Source: Astrocystis sublimbata (Eukaryota; Ascomycota; Sordariomycetes; Xylariales; Xylariaceae). From it: a stretch of 64,000 nt of DNA. Made by a program: the position numbers and the translations under genes. Position 1 is the stretch's first letter. The number at the start of each line of letters is the position of its first letter. Positions 1 through 12,245 of the stretch are shown in pieces. Where the stretch lies: positions 39,513-103,512 of the forward strand of contig JAJNNY010000093.1 in NCBI GenBank assembly GCA_022453515.1, given 5' to 3'. The notes beneath the pieces were generated by a model. The model was given only the letters and a program-made list of their open reading frames with translations, did not search any database and was not told the DNA's origin.

Positions 1-3000
1 GTATCTGTTTCAATCCGAGGCAGGAAGCTAGAGCGTGAGTCTATTCTCGCCATGAGCGAGGATGACTTCCAGACTGCAAATGACAACACCACTCCGGAGC
101 AATCTCCTCCAGCTTCGCCCGTTAAGGGCACCCCACGACATTCCATGCTAGAATCCGAGACGCTCAAGACATCCCTAGCGCATGCTCAACGCACGATCCA
201 AAGTTTGCGGTCCAACATCCACCGGGAGAAGACAGACAGAATGGAAACTAGGAGACTCCTTCAAGAAGCCCGCGATGAAATCGAAAAATTGCGGGGCGAC
301 GGCTTGGTCCCGAGCAAACGCGCTCGCAAGACAGACTCTAAGGAATTCAAGAAACCTCCACGGCTTTTGGGTGGTCTGCGCAGTGCCCGAAGTGAAATCT
401 TCGTCGAGGATGCTAATTGGGAAGATGACCATGATCTTCTCCCCCACCCTCGCTCATCGCCTGTCTCCCGCGAGACGACGATGCTGTATGATCCGGTGTC
501 TGAGAACAACGACCACTTCGACACTGCCAATGAGACTAGCGATGCAGCGTTTGAGACGGCAAATGAGAACGCCACCGAGACGGATGACTTCCACACAGGC
601 GCCGAAGAATTTTCTAGCGACGATGTTGATACGGAGACAGAGAGTCCCTTGAAAAACCGCACCTTAACCAGGAAACCTCCAACTCTGTTCTCCCTACAGC
701 GCAGCACCTCAATTCGAAGCTCAGCCTCGACCGAGGACGAAGACTTCCCATTTGAAGACCGGGAACACAAAACTCCCACGTCTCAGCCGCTCGCTCAACC
801 TCGGTTCCCTCTTCGCGTCAACCGTGGTGCATTCCGCCGCTCCAGACATGAAAATGAACCGATCTTCCAGAGTAGCCCAGTAAGCCTCCCTACGAGCAGC
901 AATATGGGTACTCCCCAACAACCTGCGCAAAGCTTGGCTGCCGAACTAGGCGACTTCGATGGTAGCGATAATGAGTCTGCCATGTCGGCTACGCCCAGCA
1001 GGAGATCGACTAGAGGTCGAACATTAAGTCCACCCCCTACGCTGCCTCCGCTTCCCAAGGCCATCATGGTCGATAGTGGCATGATGACGGAGCCAGTACC
1101 TGAGTTCTCCACAGCCCGCAAGAATGCTACTCTCGCTGCTGATCGGCCTGTGTCCATGGCCACGGTTGTGAGCATGGGATCTGAATACAGTGATGTCGGG
1201 GCGAAGCTAGCCGAATTCCCATCACCGCCCTCGGCATCGCCGTCACAAGTGGAGTTTGCCCCCATGCCCGAGCTTGGATTGTCCAGGGTTCATTCTCACG
1301 ACGTCGAGCCTCGTTCGGAACCCGACTCGCATGCGGCTGAGATTGCCGCTCTTCGCGCAGAGCACGAGGCCCAGCTCGAAAAGCTGACGTCTGAGAACGC
1401 TTCCACCCACGCAGCCGCCATTCTAGCTCTACAGACGCAACATGCTGACGAGTACGCTGCCGCCAAGGATGCTCATGGTCAAGAACTTGAATCCCTTCGA
1501 TCGAGCCACGCCGACACCACCGAGAAAGCTACGGCCGAGATTCAAGCCGCTCACGCTCGTGAGATTGAGGGTCTTCAATCAAAACATGGCGAAGACCTTA
1601 GTCGAAGCGCCTCGGATGCCCTGGCTTCTCACCAACAGGAACTCGAATCTTTGAAGACCCTCCATGCCCAGCAATTGGCTCAAAAAGAATCGGAGAGCCA
1701 GGATGCTCACACTGCAGCTTTGGAGGCCTTAAAGGCTGAACATGCAGAAGCCATCTTGCGAAAAGATGCCGAGAGCGCAGCTGCCCACGCCTCTGCTATA
1801 GAGGCACTAAAAGCTAGCCACGATTCAGATTTGGAAACCTACAGCACAGCCCATTCTGAAGAGTACTCTCGCAAGGAAGCGGAGATTGTTGCTGCCCATG
1901 CTGCTGCATTGGAGGCCCTGAAAGCTGCTCATGGCGAAGAGCTGACTCGCCAAGCCTCTGAAACCAAGGCAGCTCATGGTGCCGACATTGAGGCTTTGAA
2001 GGCTGCTCATGCCCAGGAGCTGTCGCAGAAAGAATTGGAGAGCACAACTGGTCACACTTCCGCATTGGAATCTTTGAAGCTTGCTCACGTTGAAGAGCTG
2101 ACTCGCAAAGAGCTAGAGATCAAGGATGAGCACAACGCACAACTAGAGGCTTTAAAGACTGCCCATGCTGACGAGATTGCTGAAAGGGAAGCTAAGTTAA
2201 CAGCCGCAGCAGCTGCTGAGGTAGAAGGTCTGAAGGCCAAACATGCTGAGGATCTGACCAACCTCAAAGACGGAAATGTTGCCGTCCACGCTGCTGAACT
2301 GGCTGCCTTGGTCGAGGCTCATTCTGCCAAGATTGATGCTGCGAAGCACGAGCTGACTGAATCTCACACTCAAGAATTCGAGAATCTCAAAGCCAGCCAT
2401 GCAAGCCAGATCGACCAAACCAAGCAGTCGATGAGCGATGCACACTCTGAGGAGTTGGAGACTCTCAAGGCATCGCACCTGCAACAGATTGACAACGTTG
2501 AGAAGTCGATCAATGCTACCCATGCCGAAAAGCTTCAGGAACTTCAAACTACTCATGCTAAGCAAATCGAGGAGAGCCGAGCCGAGCTAACTGCTGCCCA
2601 TGCCGCTGCTATTGCATCAATGACGGAAACTCATAGCCAGCAAATGGATGACACCCAAAACAACCTACGGGCCGCACATTCGCAAGAGCTTGAGTCTACC
2701 AAAGCCAGCCACGAGGAAAGCGTTGAGAACCTCCACAAGGAGAAGGAGGCTGCCCATGCTGCTGCTATTGCCGCCCTGGTCGAAACCCACAACAAACAGA
2801 TAGACGAGGTCAAGGAAACTGCCAACGCGACTCACACCAACGAGTTGGAAAACCTCAAGTCTTCCCACTCCAAACAGTTGGAATACCTTGGAAATGAAAG
2901 GGATTCTTCCAACGCCGTGGCTGTTGCTGCTTTGGTAGCGACGCATGCCAAACAATTGGATACTCAAAAGGCTGATGTCGAGGCTGCGATGTCAAGAGAT

Positions 3001-6000
3001 ATTGTTGCTCTCAAGGCCGCTCACGCCCAAGAAATTGAGACATTAAACAGTCAACACGCTGCAGCTCACGCCAAGGAGCTCGATGGTTTCAAGGCAGCCT
3101 TAGAGAAACAGATCGAGTCTTCAAAGACGGAAGGCGACGCGGCTCACATTCAACAGATCGAGGCCCTCAAATCTGCCCACGGGGAGATTCTTGAGGCCCA
3201 CAAACGTGATGCCGACATTGCACAAAGTCAGGCTTTAGATGCGCTTAAGTCTTCACACGAACGCCAGCTTGAAACTCTCAACAGTGAGCATGCTGCAGTC
3301 CGGACCAAGGACCTTGAAGCCCTCACTGCTAAGCATCTTGGTGAGATGGAAGGTTTGAGGACTGAACATGCCACTGCCAGGACTGCGGAGGTCGACGAGC
3401 TCACCAATAAGCATGTCGATGAGACGCAGACCTTGAAGGCTGGACATGAAGCCGCACTTACACATCTCCGGGAAGAGCTTACAGGTGCCCATTCGAAAGA
3501 ACTCGAAGCTCTCCGCCAAGAAATTGAAGCCACTCACTCGCAAGATTCGACCTCATTGCACGCTCAACATCTAGCAGCCCTAGCAGCTCTCAAGAGCGAA
3601 CATGATGCTTCGCAATCTCAACTACGGGAAGAACTTGGGCTCGCACACTCTAAAGAAATGGAGACGAATAATGCGAACCTGGTAGCTGCCCATTCGAATG
3701 AACTGGAGTCACTACGTAGCCAACACGCAGAGGCTCTAACATCTCTCAAGGGTGATCATGAGGCTTCCCACTCGAAGCTGCGTGAGGAACTCGGTGTTGC
3801 TCACTCACAAGAGCTCGATGCTCTGCGCCGGGAAATCGAAGCCGGCCACTCTACAGAATTGGAATCATTGGGCACGAAGCACGCGAACAATCTTGAGACC
3901 CTCAGGGCTGAACACGAGGCCACCTTAACTCAGCGACTCAAGGAGCTGGAAGATGGCCACTCCCAAAAGTTGGCTGAGCTGCATCAACAGGGCAACGAAG
4001 CGAAGTCCGGCGAAGTCGCATCCCTGGGTCTTGTCCATGCCCAGGCCATCGAGGCGTTGAAGAGTGATCATGAGGCCGAGCTAACACGGAAGATGCAGGA
4101 GACTGCTGAAAGCAATTCGCGTGCTCTGGAAGACCTGCGCCAGCAGAACGAGTCCAACCAGTCTCAACAATTTGCAGCACTGAGCACCCAACACCAAGAC
4201 GACCTTGAAAAGCTAAGAAACGAACTCGAATCGTCACGCCGACATGAGCTCGCCGAACTCGAGTCTGCCCATGGTGTGGCGTTGGCATCCTTGCGCACTG
4301 AGCACCAGAACGTGCTAGAGCAAGGACTGAGTAACCTAGGAACCGAACACACGAAAGCCCTTGATGCTGTCAAGAGTGAGCGTGATGCCAGCCATTCTGA
4401 AGCTATCGGTGCCCTCGGTGTTGAGCATTCTCAACGGCTAGATCAGATGAAGAGCGAGAGCGACGCCGTACTTGCTCGTGAGCTGGAGGCGCTTAAAGCC
4501 GAACACGCACGGATCCTCGAGTCACAAGTACAGGAAAGCGACTCTACGCTCGCTCAAGAGTTGGAGCTCCTCAAGGCCCAGCATCAGCAAAGCCTTGAAA
4601 CGCAAGCCGAGGAGAGCAATGCTGCCCTTGCCCGAGAGCTAGAGACACTGAAAACCCACCACCAACTTGTTCTCGATTCCCACATGAGAGACAGCACTGC
4701 TGAAAGAGAGAGCCTTCAAGCCAGCCATGCGGCGGAACTTGAAGCTCTCAAGTCTAGTCTAACTATTACCCCGCCTGCTCTTGGATACTCTTCTCTAAGC
4801 TCAGTTGAGACCGAGCCAGTTGAATCCTCCGAAATCAGAAGCCCCAGGCGTGAGGCTTTCATCATTCCGCTGGACAACGAACCAAGAACACCCAACGCAC
4901 GTTCCAGACGCCAAGCTACTGATGTGCCAATTATTGCCGAGGATGAAACACGCCAGTCTCCCAGCGATATCGTTAGGCCTCAAACTCCTGATTCACAGCA
5001 GCCATTTAGGGAGATCACTGCCAACGGTGATGCTCGCTCCATACGGAAGCCTGTAGTAGATACTGCTCATCATGGTTCGCAGACCGTCTTGACGGCAAAC
5101 GAGCTGGACATGATGATGAAGAATCGGCATCAACAATCTGCAGTCTTGCCTGTGGTCACTACCAGCCAGGCTGATGAGGCCGCCAATCCATTCGAGGGCC
5201 CCGATTCTGCAACACCCCAGACCATTCGCAGAAGACGCCCATCAACGGACAGCTCCGGAATTGTTCCTTTCGACCCCATACGGCGACCCGAAAGTGCCGC
5301 GAGTGTTCGTACCACGCAAAGCAGACCACCACTGCCTCCCAACCACCGCGAAGTCATCGAAGCTGCTCGGTCACATTCATCGCATGGCGTCAGGGGCTCA
5401 ATGGGACCTCCTATGTGGCCCGCCTCCTCGTACCGCGGCTCATCCTCCCGTCCTCAGACCCCGAGCAACAGACCGCCAATGTCACCTTTGTCCCAAAGTT
5501 CTGTTGTTAAGAATACGCCCACACCTCGCGCTGGTAAGACCCCCGGGTATGTGGATGTCCAACCAACAATCAGGGCACCCATGCGAAGCAGACAGTCGTC
5601 TATGTCTTCTTTCGCATCCGAGATTGAAACTCGATTCAACATGCCAGCTGGAATGGGCATGGAACCATCCGGATTTGGGCCCAACACCGATCCCCGCATG
5701 ATCCAAGCCATCACGCAAACCATGATTGGTGAGTACTTATGGAAGTACACCAGGAAGACCGGCCGCGGCGAGATGTCGGAGAAGAGACACCGGCGGTTCT
5801 TCTGGGTCCACCCATACACTCGAGCCCTCTACTGGAGCGATAGCGACCCTGCTGCCGGAGGTCGTGGAGAGATGAAGGCCAAGAGTGTGCCGATCGAGGC
5901 TGTCCGGGTCGTAGCTGACGACAACCCCATGCCCCCTGGACTCCACCGCAAGAGTCTCATCGTCATCGCCCCCGGACGTACAGTCAAGTTCACCTGCACA

Positions 6001-6717
6001 ACAGGTCAACGACACGAGACATGGTTTAATGCTCTATCCTACCTTTTGCTGCGTTCGGGCAACGAGACTAAGCAAAGCTCCGAAGATGGGGGTGCTGCTA
6101 TCACGCAAGAAGACGTCGATGAATTCAACCCTTCTATGAATCGCCGACCAGAGCCCGCTCAAAGGCCTCGTCCACCACCGTCTCTCTCCTCGTATAACTC
6201 GAGGACAACAAGGAACGAGTCGCCAAACATGGATGCATCGTCGATGGCTATTCCAACATTGACACCCACCCACGAGAAGGATTCCTCACGCAACAGTGCT
6301 ACCTTCAGCAAGAAGCTTAGCGGTTACTGGAAATCAAGTGTTAGTCGGGGGACACTTGGTAGCATCAGGAGTCGGAGCTACCAGCCCTACGATAGCGCTA
6401 TCTACGAGGCCAGCGAGGTCCCTGACAGTGCCGAGGATCTGAGACAGATCATCGAACAGCAGGACAGAGAGTCTGATAGACTTGAAAATGTCCGGGCTTG
6501 CTGTGATGGTAAGATATTTATTCCGTACAGCGTCATTGACGCATTAACTGTTCTCTAACACTAACTCTTTGTAGGAAAACACGATGTAGGCACGTTGTCG
6601 CATACATCGAAGCGTGGTCGTATGCCCAGCTTTCAGTCGTCGAACTCCTATTCGCACACACATACGCATCCCTCTGGGCCGTTGGGGTCACAGGGCTCTA
6701 CGCGGTCGCGGGTGTAA
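1..6717 (+). CDS. apsA: Num1/ApsA-like cortical anchor protein with C-terminal PH domain (5' partial)
   Basis: Likely cell-cortex protein that tethers dynein/microtubules for nuclear positioning, the role of fungal ApsA/Num1. The frame is open from base 1, so the start probably lies left of the window; the first Met in view is at 52. From that Met: acidic, Ser-rich region (residues ~1-425), ~1,150-residue coiled coil (~427-1573), Pro/Ser linker, then a Mcp5/Num1-type PH domain (~1883-2003, beginning MIQAITQTMIGEYLWKY). An intron at 6509-6574 (GTAAGA...TTTGTAG, CTAAC branch) removes an in-frame stop; exon 2 adds GKHDVGTLSHTSKRG and ends at a TAA at 6715-6717. The C-terminal RACCDGKHDVG run is what I recall from ApsA proteins. 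The PH-domain call is strong; the symbol rests on family resemblance only. Confidence 0.85.
1330..4770 (+). repeat. coding repeat: ~26-residue (78-nt) coiled-coil units with histidines at 11/15 spacing
   Basis: Inside the ApsA-like gene, degenerate units of about 26 residues repeat some 40 times, for example AHAAALEALKAAHGEELTRQ. Histidines recur at intervals of 11 then 15 residues over long stretches, clearest at about nt 1700-2200. Both spacings fit 3.67-3.75 residues per turn, not the 3.5 of a heptad coil. The nucleotide sequence has diverged enough that the units are not recent duplications. Confidence 0.8.
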
Positions 6718-7571
6718 AGACCTAGCGCCGTACTATTACCTAACTACTTCACATATACTGTGATGACACTCACTCACTCACTTCTTGTCAATCATTCAAA
6801 ACTCTTTTACCTACTTATACCTATATCAATCATAAACCGTTTCACACACAAACACACACTCTACGCCGAGATAATGAAGACCCTATGGGATCATACGAAG
6901 CCTACGAATTCTGACATTTTCTTGCTCTTGTTGTTCTGTTCTTCTTTCTGTTTGATGTCCCTTGCTGGGATTGCCGGTTTTTCGTTTTGTTGCAAGGTCT
7001 CGGGATACTTACTGGGAACGGACGGGACCTATCGAACCGCACTACATTGCGACTGTTTTTTTTTCCGTTCTGCGAGATTCATATACAACATATACACATA
7101 CACACGCACGCACGCACACTGTGATGGTTCCTATGCTACGCGCCTACACGCCAACCAACGGCACACTTTTCCCTGGCTGTTCGGATGGGAAGAAGAGAGA
7201 AGAGAGACTTGGGATCCTGCCCGAAGTGGGTGGATTGCTTGGTTGTAAGAAAATGTTGTTGTGCACCCACCAAGAGGTCTCTGTTTTGGGAACGGAATGG
7301 GATGGGATGGAATGGATTGGGAGGGATATAGAGTGGAAGCGATCATTAGGGCCTTCCTTGCCTGCGAGGGTTTTAAGTACCTGTCTGTTGGACTGTTACT
7401 ACTGCTGCTAGGTAGTAGATTGTGGGTGCATGGTTGTAGAGCGTGGGGTTGTAGGTAGTGAGTGAGTGTTGCTCGTGGTGTGCTTTAATGAGATATGGAT
7501 TGCCTTCTTCTAAACTTGTGTTGATTTTGCTTGGTGATTACGTGAGTAGTGGTATGTGTGATCTGTGATCT

Positions 7572-7598
7572 GGGGGTTTGGGGGTTTGGGGGTTTGGG
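7572..7598 (+). other. G-quadruplex-forming motif (GGGGGTTT repeats)
   Basis: Three GGGGG tracts and one GGG tract are separated by exactly three T residues, followed by further TTTGG. This fits the four-tract, short-loop rule for an intramolecular quadruplex. It lies about 850 bp downstream of the ApsA-like stop codon. It is not the usual fungal TTAGGG telomere repeat. Confidence 0.6.
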
Positions 7599-9639
7599 TT
7601 TGGTTTGTTTGTGTGAGTATTGTATGGGTGTTGGGGGTGGAGATGTGAGGATGTGAGGATATGAGATTGGGGATGTTTTGTATTGTTAGGCTTTGACTTG
7701 AGTTGGGTGATGCTGTGTTTGATTAGGTGTGTGTGTGTGTGCACCCGTGTGTCATGTTGGATTGAGTGCGAGCTTAAGCGGGCGAAGTTCTGAGTACCTA
7801 GGTAATTATCTGTTGGTTGGTGTTCTCCTGGTGTGCAGTCATCTCATGTGATTTCTGTGTTTCTCTCTGTATTATTTGATCTGGATTGTATGCGTAATAC
7901 AATACTTGTTGGGGCGTTGGAAGCTGCTTGCTTGTTGGATTCTGAGACTAGTTTTGACCCCCTTTCTTGTGGGTTATCTGCCGAGGTAGATGCCAGTGTT
8001 ATAGATAGAGTATCAAGAAAGGTATGAACTGGTTGCTGATGTTGATGTTGAGCATGTGTCTACCTAGACACTTTCATGGTGCCCGCCTGATTGGTTTCGC
8101 TACTGTTTGTTAATTGTTGACTGATGACTGTTGACTACCTAAGGTATGGGGTTATTATGTATCTACTGTAAAGGGGCTGTAGGGATGTAGATCTGTCGAA
8201 GGGGTAGTTGATCAAGGGCCTAGATGGGCCATTTTACTATTTATTGTTGATTTTTTCGAGCGCGATAGTTTTTTCTATTTTTCCTACTTTTTATCATGTA
8301 CCTACGGAGCCCTAGTATTTGCGTTGCTTTTTAATTCATCAATGCATTCCCCTCCTGTTATACTGTTTAATACGTACGTAAGGGTTGTTTTGTTTTAGGA
8401 CTACGTCCCGAAGCTTCCATACCCCTCCGTTGCTGCTTCACTACCGAATTAGGTACTAGGTAGGTAGGTCGGCATGTTATAATTCACGCAGGGTTTGGTG
8501 ATGGAGAGAGGGGTGAATATAGGGGCAGAGGCGAGTAAGTGAGTTTGAATTGAACTGGTCCGAACTGAATAGTCGGTCGGTTCTTTGGGTTGGGATTACC
8601 GATTATCTTTTTCCGATAGGGAGGCAAGAGACCGCCTACCTACCTACCTACCTACCTGACTTGAGACAGATTGAGCCTTGTTATCCTCGGTGGGTATCTA
8701 GCGAGGCTAGTGGGCGTTCATTGATGATCTGATCATGCTAGGCACATGTCGTCCGTTGCCATTGCTGGGGAAAGGAACTCTACCTAAGGGGTAACGATGC
8801 CGGTAATTGGTCGATCGGGTCCCCTGGTTTAGGCCCTGACATGAATGGGGCTTGAACTAAGTAATTGTCGTGCTGGTGCTGTTTCGTCTGGTGCTGGATT
8901 GTCGATGGATGGTCTCCCTTGTGCCTTGGTCCAGGCAGCAATGATTGCCGGAAACTTGAAGCAAGTGTAGGATATCCGCTTGTTCAGTGGCGTTACCAGG
9001 TCGGTACGGCACCTGTGGGATAGTATTTAGACCCTGATTCTACGTTTCTTTCGGGAAGAAACGCACGCATAGTTAGGTATCTCAAGAGAATTGGCTTAGT
9101 TATCGTCAATGGGCGGGCCATCGACATGACACAAGTCAGTGGGTGGCATGGTTGAAACATACTGTACAGTAAAATCTCGCAAGTGATTCTTGGGAAAGTT
9201 GAATGTTTATCCTTCAAAAGCTGCAAGAGAATGGTAATACGTCATTCAGATCTTCGAGGGGCTGGCTGGGAGACAAGATCGTCACCTAATTACTTTACTG
9301 GGGTATTGTTCTTCCAGGATCTATCTGCTTGAGCAAAGCCAGGTAGGCCTCTGGACGTCGGTCGATCCAGTAAGTTCAATGAACTAACTATCTAGTAAAC
9401 CGCAATGCTGGACTGTTATTTTTCGTGTTAGGGCTTTCTTTGATAGTCGGAGCACACTGCGATCCCTATGTGATAACGATATCAGGGGCCGAAGGGGGAC
9501 AGGGTGCTGTCTACGCATTGAATCCTGGTTTAAAGCATGGATAGGGGATGTACAATGGCTGTACAATGGCGCCAATAGTCTTTGCTTTCTTGTTTTGGAC
9601 TTGATAGACTTCCAATCTACCGGGTTCGGAGCACTTTAG

Positions 9640-10660
9640 TTTAGCATCGTGGAGTTGGACTGCGCCCTACATTCTCTGACGTCGTAGACCAATTTCCCCT
9701 GGCATCGTGCGAGAGAGCTCTTGACTAGCTCAGAGTACGGGGTTATAGCCCACCTCTGTATTCTTTCGTTGGTTTCCCCCCAGAGGCAGCCGGCGTAAGG
9801 GTTGGTATGACGGTGCCGAATCCCCTTCTAGACTTCGAAAATGTGTCTCAAATCAGCTATGGTATAGAGCATTGAGGCCATGGCAAAGACCATGCATACT
9901 CAGTACTCTTCCTAGTTTAGGCTCTGGCTAGGGCACAGATAGCCTTTCCTATATAATTAGGTAGACGATTTACCGAGTCAGTTGTGCTTTGTTTGAGCAT
10001 TGTGAAGTTGGACGAGGTAAGTTCTGTGATACTAAGACTTAAACGTCATTGACCTGCATTTGCGCGATGCCGCTGTTAGGAGGTACGGACATACTTCCCC
10101 GGATTTTGGTTCCAAGTAGGGTACGAATAACTGACTAAAACCTCGCTAATCGTCCTCTTCTTCTTGATTTGGACAATGGACTATTAGCCTACTGGACTTG
10201 ACGATTGCTCTAGTATCGTGAAGCTTGACGAGGTATGCTCTGTGTTTTTTGACGTTGAGCGTCATTTTCTAGGCACTAATGCGGAAATGTGGACAGGCTT
10301 CCCCGGCTTTTGCTTTTAGATAGAGTAGGGATAGCAAGACAACTATAACGTCGCTAAGAGGTATTGTTTTGGATAATAGGCTCTTAGCCTCCTACTGGAC
10401 TTGACGGTTTCTTTCTTAGCATTGTGAAGCCGGATGGGGTCCGCTCTGTGTTAGTTGGCGTTTAAACGTCAGTTTCTCCTGAATTCGTGCCAAGACACTG
10501 TTGAGGAAATGCGGACAGGCTTCTCCGGCTTTTGTTGTTAGATAGAGTACAAATAGGTATCCTTGGCACGGAATAATAGTGTTCACTTTCTTGATTCGAA
10601 TAACGTAGACTGCCAATCTACTGGGTTTAGCGGGCGCCATCTCAGTACCGTGAAGTTGGT
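9640..10660 (+). repeat. degenerate ~210-bp tandem repeat array
   Basis: A landmark resembling CGTGAAGTTGGACGAGG recurs at about 9648, 10001, 10217, 10423 and 10649. Between landmarks the copies share further blocks in the same order: CTCTGTG, AACGTCA, GCGGACAGGCTTC, CCGGCTTTTG, AGATAGAGTA, then CTACTGGACTTGACG. The three central units are ~205-225 bp; the first interval is longer (~353 bp) and more degraded. Copies are too diverged for a recent expansion. No coding frame is shared between them. Confidence 0.65.
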
Positions 10661-11901
10661 CGTATCACTGCACGCTACCAGTAGGTTGTCTGCTACTACT
10701 TTGGTGCGAAGGGGATGTTAGGAGTCTCGAGATTCCTTTCCCAAAATGATCATCGATATAGAATAGCTGTTGTATCATTCCGTCAATGGTTCTACTTTCA
10801 TCCCCGCGGACGGCTTGGACCGTCGATATTCTATGCGTAGAATACCACTCTACTGACGTTAGCGAATCTATGGCCAACTGTGACGCTAGACTATCCTCGA
10901 TCCGTGTACTGTAAGGGCATTAGGGGCGCAGTTCGCCTATCATTTCTTGTTATACTATCAATACTTCGGGAATCGATCTAACGCCGGGAATCGAGGAGAT
11001 GCTTCCGCGAGATAGTCCCTGATCTAAACTCCGCGCGAAAGACTATTGCATGGTGGTGTACGATATGGAAGCAGTAGAATTGTTCCTCAATGCTTCCATG
11101 CAGGGTCGCTTGGTGATCGTTCTCCTGACCTTCCATGCAAGATCTCTTGGAGGAGGAATTCGACTATTATCGGCTCGAGCTAAGGCTCGGACTATCGAGG
11201 AGGGTAGGGAGGCATAGCCAATGAGACCAATATCAGACCCTACCTCATATTGCTCGTGCCCTCCCGGTCTAAGTTGTTGATAGACAACTAGCTCGAGTTT
11301 ATCAAGATCATTCCAATCCTTCTCGAAGCTATGGCCAGGGTGCGCGATATAAACGTTATAGTCAGATAAACATCAGGGCGTGAAGGGTGCGCCCGGTCGA
11401 AGGTTTCTAGAAGAATAGCTGCTTGTTGCATGACTAGGAACGTCACCCCCCTCTGACCTATCTAGGTAGGTAAGCTAGGTAGCTACTTGACCTACTTACT
11501 CAGTTCGCGCTATCTTTTGACTGAACTATTGATTCTTCTGGGGTGCTAACGGCTTGACAGCTGTTCCAATTAGTAACGAGACTCTTCTTTTGGGGTAGTG
11601 TTTAACCTTATTGTCGAAGCTCTATAGCGGCGGTTCGCGGGGTAAGCTTGCTGTGATAGCTGCTTCGGTGGCTTTGGATAGCTTGTAGGATTAGACAATG
11701 AGGTGGTTTTGTTTAGGTAGGCATTATCCGAAATGCGAAGAGCGCTGCGTTGGGGATAATCGAGACAGAGCGGTTAGAACTTCCGGCTGGAAGAGTTAGT
11801 TGGTCAATGCACCTCATCGGTAAGCCACGTGCCAGCTAAGATTCGGTGTCTATCTCATCTAGGATGGCACAAACGCCCAATGGGTACAGTTCAATCTCTC
11901 C

Positions 11902-12245
11902 CGAGGCGGTTGACAAAAGAAAGTTTACACTCGGTCCACTCTTTTACCCCCACAGTACATCTGAAGCTGGAAAACTTTATTCCGTAGATCTCCGTTTTTA
12001 GCTATTATTGAGGCTATTCCGACTTTTCTAACGATACTTAAGCTATTCTAAAACTATTAAAATAGACATAAGTCCCTATGTAGGCTTATTAACTCTTAAA
12101 CATACCCAATAGTGGCAGAACTCGTCTATTATCTAATGTACTCACGGGTGCTTGTATTGTGTTGAAATAAACAAGGTGGCGAATATAAGTCACTTTAGTG
12201 GACCTGCCAAGAAGGGGTGTAAACTTTCTTTTGTCAACCGCCTCG
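11902..12245. mobile_element. 344-bp MITE-like element with 29-bp perfect terminal inverted repeats
   Basis: Bases 11902-11930 are the exact reverse complement of 12217-12245 (29 of 29; ends begin CGAGGCGGTTGACAAAAG). A subterminal GGTCCACT block is also inverted inside each end. The interior is AT-rich with no transposase. CTCTCC directly flanks both sides (11896-11901 and 12246-12251), a possible 6-bp target-site duplication. I see no second copy in the window, so the parent family is unknown. Confidence 0.8.

Noticed and set aside
7572..7598. G-rich repeats as telomeric DNA
   Set aside because: Only three to four units of GGGGGTTT, internal, and not the TTAGGG unit usual in filamentous fungi.
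8637..8656. TACC run as a possible structural repeat or array
   Set aside because: Simple microsatellite of about five units; no spacers, so no CRISPR, and not unusual for a fungal intergenic region.
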